NCBI GenBank assembly: GCA_015698045.1
Contig: BLAL01000206.1
Coordinates: forward strand, 310,001 to 374,000
DNA length: 64,000 nt
Direction of reading: 5' to 3'
Source: Rhizophagus clarus
Lineage: Eukaryota; Glomeromycota; Glomeromycetes; Glomerales; Glomeraceae
This document shows positions 57,180 through 64,000 of this stretch, piece after piece; the stretch's first letter is position 1; the number at the start of each line of letters is the position of its first letter. The notes below the pieces were generated by a model that was not told the origin of the DNA, made no database searches, and saw nothing but the letters and a program-made list of their open reading frames with translations. The translations under genes were made by a program, and so were the position numbers.

Positions 57180-58190
57180 CTGCAATCTAAAATAAATAAA
57201 GAAACATTAAAACTGTTTCTTTAATATTTAAAAAATATCCCTTTCTTCCTCCTTATATTTCAAGTCTGGTTTGTCCAAGGAGTCCAATAATCTAAAAAAA
57301 AAAAAGAAAGAAACGTTAGTAATATTTCTTTAATATTAAAAAAAAAATTCTCCACCTTTCTAACTTATATTCTCAAGTCCAGTTCGTCCAAGAAGGCTGG
57401 CAACCTAAAAAAATAAAGAAAGAAACGTTAGTAACATTTCTTTAATATTAAAAAGAAAATCTCCCACCCTTTTTAATTTACATTTCCAAGTCTAGTTTAT
57501 CTAAGAAGGCTAGCAACCTAAAAAAATAAAGAAAGAAACGTTAGTAACATTTCTTTAATATTAAAAAAAAATCTTCCATCCTTTTTAACTTACATTTCTC
57601 AAGTCCAGTTCATCCAAGAAGTCTGACAACCTAAAAAAACAAAGAAAGAAATGTTAGTAACATTTCTTTAATATTAAAAAAAATAACCTGCCCTTTTTAA
57701 CTTACATTTCTTAAGTCCAGTTCGTCCAAGAAGGCCAGTAACCTAAAAAAAACAAAGAAAGAAATGTTAGTAACATTTCTCTAATATTAAAAAAAAATCT
57801 CCCACCTTTTTTAACTTATATTCTCAAGTCCAGTTCGTCCAAGAAGTCTGACAACCTAAAAAAAATAAAGAAAGAAACGTTAGTAATATTTCTTTAATAT
57901 TAAAAAAAATTTCCGCCCTTTTTAACTTACATTTTCAAGTCTGGTTTATCTAAAAAGGTCAGCAACCTAAAAAAAAATAAAGAAAGAAATATTAGTAATA
58001 TTTCTCTAATATTAAAAAAAATCCCTGCTCTTTTTAACTTACATTTCTTAAGTCCAATTCATCCAAGAAGGCCGGCAACCTAAAAAAAATAAAGAAACAT
58101 TAGTAACGTTTCTTTAATATTAAAAAAAAATTCCCCCATCCCTTCCAACTTACATTCCAAGTCTGGAAGTCCGGCAACTTAAAAAAAAAT
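57180..58190 (-). repeat. Homogeneous micro-exon/intron array (best example)
   Basis: Nine units of about 110-116 bp. On the minus strand each has an exon-like segment of 35-37 nt (GTTGCCAGCCTTCTTGGACG..., 25 nt in the last unit), a GTAAGTTAAAAAGG donor (ATAAGT in some), a TACTAAC branch-point word inside an AAATGTTACTAACGTTT palindrome, a T-rich tract and TTTTTTTAG. In the unit at 57.7 kb the exon is 57742-57706, the donor G is 57705, and the branch A of the upstream intron (57767) lies 24 nt from the acceptor G (57743). Splice-signal spacing is that of a real fungal intron in unit after unit. Confidence 0.8.
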
Positions 58191-58439
58191 AAAAAAAAAA
58201 ATATGGTTTAGAAAACTGTAAAAATAGATTGATTATGATAATCAATGATTGTTGAATTAAATTACAATTTTTTTTAATCTTTTAACTTTTGTTTTTCCCT
58301 TTCTTTTTGTCTTTCTTCTCCTCTTGCCCCTTCTTTTTTTATGCGACCTTTCAGCTCTTTGACGATGGATTTCAGTAGTCAAAATTAATATTGTATATAT
58401 ATATTTTTTTACTTAACAAACAATTTCTAATGTTTACTT

Positions 58440-59240
58440 TCACTTCTTTTTTTTATAGGCAGACAACTTCGGTCCTTTGCGTAATCTTTAGGTAAGTTGC
58501 TGTAATATTTTTTTTCTTTTAAATTTATTTACTTAACGAATGATTTCTAATGTTCATTTTCTTTTTTTTTAAGTATTTCTATTTATTTCCAGACTTCAGA
58601 ACAATGACAGGTTATTTTATTTAAGAAGGTTCTTGACATATAATAGGTATAGACCTGACTTTTTTTAAAAATACTTTTTTTTAACGAACTGTTTCTAATA
58701 GTTCGTTTGTTGTCTTTTTTTAGGCAGGTCTTTCAGTTTACTTTAATACAATTCATGTGATCTAAGAAAAGTTCGCTTAAACTTTTCTTAAAATAATATA
58801 ACATACAATTCATATGATCCAAGAAAAGTTTACTCAAACTTTTCTTAAAATAATATAACATACAATTCATGTGATCTAAGAAAAATTCACTTGAATTTTT
58901 CTTAATAACTGGATTTTTGAAATTTAAATAGTGAGTTTCGCAAAAGTTGTGTTGCAAAACTTAATATATTTTTTTAAACATTTCTAATCATAGGTTTCAA
59001 GTGAATATGAAAATGAAAATGGTAAGTTTCACTTATTGTGAAACTGATTATTTTTACTTTTAGTTAATTAGAAATATTTTTAATGTTTCTCTATTTTTTC
59101 TTTTTTTAGCAGTTTGTTCTTTAAGATTTTTGGATATACGGATTTATGATATGTCTTTTATTGATTTTAATTTTTTATTTTCACAAATTGTTAATTTATG
59201 AATTCATTTTTTATTTTTTTTTAGGTTGCCCTTTGACTCT
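58440..59240 (+). repeat. Exon/intron-like units on the opposite strand
   Basis: On the + strand TTTTTTATAG precedes a 33-nt segment (GCAGACAACTTCGGTCCTTT...) that ends AG|GTAAGTTG near 58491. Others are a 29-nt segment ending AATG|GTAAGT near 59020, TTTTTTTAG|GCAGGT near 58725 and TTTTTTTAG|GTTGCC near 59225. The latter matches the corresponding unit of the CACTA element near 39650 (GTTGCTTTCGACTC). These units diverge from the minus-strand array to their left. Confidence 0.6.
58748..58905. repeat. Three tandem 57-61 bp units with a palindrome
   Basis: Each unit holds ACAATTCATGTGATC followed by the palindrome AAGAAAAGTTYRCTYRAACT and AAAATAATATAACAT. The minus-strand frame here (58733-58957) is only the repeat in translation. 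Confidence 0.8.
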
Positions 59241-59619
59241 TATATGATGCGAATTTAGGATTTTTTTAGGATGCATGATTGTGTAGATGATGGTTGTGGA
59301 TAAATGGCGGATAGATTAATGTGAATAATAACAAGTAATAATAATATATAGATAGATAGATATTAGATTAAATTTTATATAATATTATAATATGTACATT
59401 GCTATAAATAAAAATGTTAATAAAACTACTATTATTTGACCTATTTATCAATAATATTTGGATAGTTGAATATAGTTTTCTTTAGGGTCGAATAAATATG
59501 TAATAATATTCTAATATAGGTAAAATGATGGGTGAATTTTCTTTCTGAATTTGAGACGATTGGCATCCTAAATATATCAAAAAAAATTACTGAGTTCATT
59601 TGAGAAATTGTTTTTAAGA

Positions 59620-59930
59620 ATTTTTTAACCAAAGGATCATTAATCATTTTTAATTAGACTTAAAAACTCTGATAAATTTAATATAATCAATGATATTGTA
59701 ATAATTTTATTAACACAAATTAAGCACAAAATCCAATCATGACTTTAGTTGACTTATGCACAATAGGTAACCAATAGGTGACTGATAGGTAGCTGTTAGT
59801 AAAATTTAGAAGTATGTTACATTGTATTGCTTTATTAACAAATAATTGATCATAAAATGTTATAATATGAAAGATGATTTCTACTTTGCAAAAAAAAAAG
59901 ATAAAAATTTGCAGCATAATTAGTATATGT
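59620..59930. other. Spacer; short AATAGGTGACTGATAGG repeats
   Basis: 59763-59800 contains three ATAGGT-type words in tandem. No gene is supported. Confidence 0.4.
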
Positions 59931-60129
59931 TAGGGTTTTGCACAGATTGGATCGGATCAGATTTTACCAGATTTAAATCTGATCTGACAGATCCGGATCT
60001 ATCAATTTTAAATCTGGATCCGTAATTCGGATATATATTTGAAATCTGAATCTGATCTGCAGACCTAAATTTAAAATCTGGATCTGATTTGAGTTTAATT
60101 CAAATCTGACCAAATTCGGATTTAGATAA

Positions 60130-61560
60130 CAATAAAAAAAAAATGATTTTACGCTATTTTAAAATTGTTAACAGTTAATAAAAAAATGATTCTACATTTT
60201 TTTTAAAAAATCGTTTTAATGAAAGAACAATTTTTAACGTATTTTGTTTTAATAAAAAAATGATTTTTAACGGTATTTTTAAAATCGTTTTAATAAAAAA
60301 ATGATTTTTAACGGTTTTTTTTAAAATCGTTTTAATAAAAAAATGATTTTACGCTTTTTTAAAATCGTTTAATATAAACCCCAAATCTATCTGTACAGTT
60401 TGTTTTTTTTAATAAAAGCCCTGCACTATCGGTGACTTTAATAATAAAAAAAAAAAAATTGTTTAATAAAAAAAAAATGATTTTACGTTTTTTTTTAAAA
60501 TTGTTTTAATGAAAGAATGATTTTAACAGTTCTTTTTAAAATCGTTTTAATAAAAAAACGATTTTAACAGTTTTTTTAGAATCGTTTAATAAAAAAAATG
60601 ATTTTACATTTTTTTTCAAAATCGTTTTAATAAAAAATGATTTTACGCTTTTTTAAAATTGTTTAATAAAAAAAAATGATTTACATTTTTATTTAAATCA
60701 TTTTAATGAAAGAACGATTTTAACGGTTTTTTAAAATCGTTTAATAAAAAAAAACTGATTTTACGTTTTTTAAAATCATTTTAAATAAAAAAAATGATTT
60801 ACATTTTTTAAAAAAATCGTTTTAGTAAAAAAATGGTTTTTAACGTTTTTTTTTAAAAAAAAATCGTTTAATAAAAAACAATTTTAACTTTTAAAAAAAA
60901 TTGTTTAATAAAAAAATGATTTTACGCTCTTTTAAAATCGTTTAATAAAAAAAATGATTTTACGTTTTTTTTTAAAATCATTTTAATGAAAGAACGACTT
61001 TAACAGTTCTTTTTAAAATTGTTTTAATAAAAAAATGATTTTAACAGTTTTTTTAGAATCGTTTAATAAAAAAAATGATTTTACATTTTTTTTCAAAATC
61101 ATTTTAATGAAAGTACGTATTTTTTTTCAAAATCATTTTAATAAAACAATTTTACATTTTTTTAAAATCGTTTAATAAAAAAAAAATGATTTACGTTTTT
61201 ATTTAAAACATTTTAATGAAAAAACGATTTTAACAGTTTTTTTAAAAATCGTTTAATAAAAAACAATTTTAACTTTTTTTTAAAAAAATTGTTTAATAAA
61301 AAAATGATTTTTAACTGTTTTTTTAAAATCGTTTTAATAAAAAAAATGATTTTACGCTTTTTAAAATCATTTAACAAAAAAAAACGATTTTAATAAAAAA
61401 AATGATTTCAACGTTTCTTTTAAAAATTGTTTTAATAAATAAAAAACGAGTTTAACAGGTTTTTCCTAAATTGTTTAATAAAACAAAATGATTTGACATT
61501 TTTTCTAAATCATTTATTTAAAAAATAATTTAACGTTTTTTGCATTAATAAATGGTGTTA
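60130..61560. repeat. Palindromic 35-40 bp array inside the hAT-like element
   Basis: Several dozen units of the pattern AAAATCGTTTTAATAAAAAA / TGATTTTAACGGTTTTTTT, with ATCGTTT and AATGATTTT facing each other as a hairpin. Unit type is similar to the 541-1130 part of the array at the window start. Confidence 0.8.
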
Positions 61561-61850
61561 TTCAAAAAAATACCGATTTCAGCATTTTTTTTCATAAAGT
61601 AATATGAAAGACTGCCATTTTGGCGTGTTTAATAGGTCATGGTTCTGTTCTGGCATTTTTTTTGAAATTTTATAAATAAAAACGCAGAATCGCCTGTTCT
61701 GATGTTTGTTTTTTGCAACTTGGTATGTAAAAAACGCTGGAACCATCTGTTCCAGCGTTTCTTTTGCAACTTTATATATATAAAACACCGGAATTATCTG
61801 TTCCGGCATTTTCTTTTGCAATTTTATAAACAAAAACGCCTGGATTAACA
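61560..61850. repeat. Hairpin units of about 58 bp
   Basis: Four to five units in which CGCTGGAACCATCTGTTCCA-type hairpins alternate with CTTTTGCAACTTTATATATA spacers. They resemble the units at 37060-37530. The minus-strand frame at 61833-61579 (FIYKVAK-type repeats) is repeat sequence only. Confidence 0.75.
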
Positions 61851-62068
61851 GATCTTATGATCTGATCCAGATCTGGCGGATCTGATCTGGATTCAATTCG
61901 ACAGATTCAGATTATACAATTTCAAATCCAAATTCGAACTTCAGATTCAAATTTGGAATCTGAATCCAATCTGTGGATTATAATACTATAATCTGATCTG
62001 GATCCAACCAGATTGGATCTGGATCAGATTTAATCGGATCAGATTTTTTGTGGAACCCTAGTATATGC

Positions 62069-62771
62069 AAATCGAATAATTACTAAATAACTAATAAAAT
62101 TTGATAATTTTGTTTATCATGTGATTGCATAAATTATTTATTTATTTCTGTATTTTTTTTTTTACCAAAAAACTTTTTCTTTCTTTAAATATTTTATAAA
62201 GGTATTTTTTATTAAAATTTTTTTTTTCTATTATCATGTTATTCTTAATACTCTTATTAATATATTTTTCTAATGTATTTCTTCTTTTTACTAATATTCT
62301 AACTTATAACATTCTATTATTGAATTTTTTTACTTACCTGTGTAAACAAATAGAAAATATATTGTTTATCTAAAAATAAATACAAAGGTATAGAGTTTTT
62401 TTTCCCATCATATTATTCTTATCACTCTTATTAATATATTTTTCTAATGTGTTTTCTTTTACTAATGTTTTTACTAACAATATTCTACTATTAAACATTT
62501 TATTCCTTTTCTTTTACTAATACTTTTATTAATATTAACACTAACATTAATACTTATATTTTATATCTTTTTATTGACATTTCTTTTCTACTTTTACTAA
62601 TCTTTATACTAATATTAATATTAATACTATAACGTAAAAAAAAATTTTATTGACGTTCCTTTTCTTTTGCTAATACTTAATGAATTTTTTTTTATAATAT
62701 TTTTTATATAATTTTTTTATTATTAATTAAAATAAATAAAACCTTCATATAATTAAATGAATTAAATTACT
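62069..62771. other. T-rich spacer, no gene
   Basis: Long T/A stretches with repeated TCTTTTACTAATRTTTT and TATTAATATTAATA words; a partially duplicated segment ATTATTCTTATCACTCTTAT / TTATTCTTAATACTCTTATT is visible. Nothing else recognised. Confidence 0.45.
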
Positions 62772-62775
62772 TTAA

Positions 62776-62990
62776 CACTAGTCAAAAAAGGAATATTCGG
62801 CCTCCAAAAAATCCGGCCTAGATTTAGCCAATTTTTAAAAAAATTGACCTAAATTAGTAATGATATGCAATTCAATCTATATTCGACTCTGATTCAATCC
62901 AGCCGAATGATGGTCAAATTGCATATAATAAAAATTAAACTATGTTCGGCCTCACACGAATAATGGCCGAATTGTATTCACTTTTCTATA
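62776..62990 (+). mobile_element. Solo CACTA-type terminal unit, MITE candidate (215 bp)
   Basis: Starts CACTAGTCAAAAAAGG and matches the reversed right end of the CACTA element (43701-43497) nearly throughout, stopping exactly at CACTTTTCTATA in both. The far end reversed (TATAGAAAAGTGAATACAAT) is weakly similar to the start. TTAA lies on both sides (62772-62775, 62991-62994). Either a MITE derived from CACTA ends or a truncated terminus beside the transposon-like ORF to its right. Confidence 0.6.
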
Positions 62991-63119
62991 TTAAATAATG
63001 ATTATAATATATTTACTATATTTACTATATTAATATTATTAAGTATAATAAAAAACAATGATACAATATTTGTTAAAAAATGTTTAAACAATTCGGACTA
63101 GTATAAATGTTATATTAAA

Positions 63120-64000
63120 TCAATGCAAATAGAACTTTCTATTTATAGGAATAACGGCTAAATATTCTCTGGCATTAGATCGATCTGATTTTTTGTATTT
63201 TATAGGTATAAACTGACCTAAAATGTTGTGTATTGGGATTATATTATCTCTACTGCTCAAATAGAAACTATCTTCCCATAATTCGATATTACAAGTTTCG
63301 ACATCATCGTCAATACTGAAATGGAATCGGGATGTCAAATTTGCCAGTTTGTACTATTTGATGTAAGCCAATTTGTGTGTCAAATTATGGGAGAATAAAT
63401 GAACACTATGTTTAAAAAAAAATTGAATTTGACCTGGGTAAGTATCGACGCTATTCCCATCACGATTAATAAATTTAGCTAAGACAAATAAGCTCTTAAT
63501 ATGTCGTGTTGCAGCAGCAGATCCAAAAATTTCTGCACCAATTTGACATCTTCCATATCGATTCGCTTTGTTGATAACGATCGTTGAATTGGGTAAATTT
63601 TTCGTGAACAGTTTTCTGAATATAGAATCTACATATGTATCCTTATAATATTCAATAAGTAAATCGTAGATTTGTTCATCAAGATGAATATCTTCGGATC
63701 ACGGTACTAAAAATATACCCAGAAATTCCTCGCAACCAGTAATTGGTGATTCTAATATATTTCTGGAATTCATCAAAAATTGATACATTTCATTTGTTGG
63801 AAATTCGGAAAGAGAACTGACAGAAGGTCGTTTATTAAGTAATTCGATGCTGATTACTTCTGAACTTGAGCTGATAATATCATTTATTTGTGTTTCAGTC
63901 ATCAATCGACGCATTAGTTCAGGTTCAATTTGGCAGTGGCTATTAGGCAACGATCCTAATAAATATTTTATTATTAATCTTTGCTTAATGGAATAATATA
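63120..64000 (-). pseudogene. Transposon-like ORF, C-terminal part, runs off the window
   Basis: The frame is open to the window edge (LLGSLPNSHCQIEPELMRRL, then MTETQINDI) and continues to FLGIFLVP, a TGA, then SEDIHLDEQIYDLLIEYYKD, NRYGRCQIGAEIFGSAAATR, HIKSLFVLAKFINRDGNSVD and TYPGQ. A frameshifted, stop-rich stretch follows (63330-63420). It then resumes as FHFSIDDDVETCNIELWEDS, RDNIIPIHNILGQFIPIKYK and EYLAVIPINRKFYLH. The 'PEL-RR', 'DTYPG', 'IPIHNILGRF' and 'AVIPINRKF' blocks are ones I associate with Tnp2/Plavaka-like transposon proteins in Rhizophagus; that label is tentative. The nearby CACTA-type unit fits such an origin. Confidence 0.5.

Larger units (their letters stand above)
57117..59620 (-). 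mobile_element. Diverged CACTA-like element in reverse orientation
   Basis: Reversed, 59610-59280 aligns with the left subterminal region of the CACTA element (38480-38790): GGATGCCAATCGTCTCAAAT against GGGTGCCAATCGTCTTAAAT, TATTTATTCGACCCTAAAGA against TATTTATTCAACCCTAAAAA, and the CTACACAATC block. It contains the same kind of intron-like arrays. The CACTA termini are not found, so it is truncated or its outer ends are lost. The left limit is set at an AAGAAAAGTTTGCTTGAACT palindrome (57123) that recurs at 58765-58905. Confidence 0.55.
59931..62060. mobile_element. hAT-like non-autonomous element filled with palindromic arrays
   Basis: The left end TAGGGTTTTGCACA (59931) and inverted right end TAGGGTTCCACA (62060) resemble hAT termini, and 8-bp flanks GTATATGT (59923-59930) and GTATATGC (62061-62068) match at 7 of 8 positions, as expected for hAT duplications. 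Both ends continue into dense GATCTGATCC/GGATCAGAT subterminal motifs (about 180-200 bp each side), typical transposase-binding repeats. The 1.7-kb interior is low-complexity hairpin array with no ORF. The element must rely on a transposase from elsewhere. Confidence 0.8.

Noticed and set aside
57180..58190. CRISPR array
   Set aside because: Regular spacing attracted attention, but both 'repeat' and 'spacer' parts are similar between units, there are no unique spacers, and the genome is eukaryotic.
58733..58957. 74-aa minus-strand ORF with LFLDHMNCMLYYFKKSL repeats
   Set aside because: Three tandem 57-61 bp units read as codons.
61579..61833. 84-aa minus-strand ORF
   Set aside because: Translation of the hairpin satellite inside the hAT-like element.

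Overview
The window is extremely AT-rich and almost entirely made of mobile elements and their remains. The recognisable proteins match families I associate with arbuscular mycorrhizal fungi (Glomeromycotina, Rhizophagus-like): pogo/CENP-B type DDE transposases, a retroposon with a characteristic Lys-rich ORF, an 'ISGD-R-NVG' transposon protein with a companion C2H2-type gene, a Myb/SANT-like protein and F-box/LRR debris. Introns are short (58-77 nt) GT-AG. The taxon assignment is inference. No intact housekeeping gene is visible.

Layout. 1-2560: AT-rich DNA with a long array of short palindromic minisatellite units, ending near a GC hairpin followed by CTAG. 2.8-4.9 kb: a complete ~2.0 kb poly(A) retroposon with a 14-bp target duplication and a broken ORF. 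5.2-9 kb: a transition-eroded copy of the ISGD element carrying a 123-bp poly(A) insertion, then an eroded minus-strand ORF. 10.1-15.5 kb: a second copy of the same retroposon (minus strand, its own 14-bp duplication), split by a 3.37 kb terminal-inverted-repeat (TIR) element (11972-15338). 16.8-17.3 kb: a two-exon Myb/SANT-like gene. 18.1-21.2 kb: a better preserved ISGD element, followed by an eroded partial copy and another direct repeat pair. 23-34 kb: mostly unassignable DNA with gene fragments, polypurine tracts, telomere-like repeats and a 27-bp minisatellite.

34.6-43.7 kb is a transposon cluster: a dead pogo element (minus), an 800-bp TIR element with an internal hairpin array, and a CACTA-type element (38374-43701, TAC duplications) that split a 177-bp satellite and was itself split by a nearly intact pogo element (40148-42016). 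44-57 kb is AT-rich with weak fragments. 57.1-59.6 kb is a diverged reversed relative of the CACTA element, 59931-62060 is a hAT-like element filled with palindromic arrays, and 62776-64000 holds a CACTA-like terminal unit beside the 3' end of a transposon-like ORF running off the window.

The most unusual signal is inside the TIR elements at 12.5-14.8, 39-43 and 57.2-59.3 kb. They contain tandem arrays whose units look like micro-exons of about 30-37 nt separated by 70-80 nt introns with GTAAGT donors, TACTAAC-like branch points and T-rich TAG acceptors. Two further patterns deserve checking: transition-biased erosion of duplicated copies resembling repeat-induced point mutation, and an identical in-frame TAG replacing a tryptophan codon in both copies of two unrelated element families.
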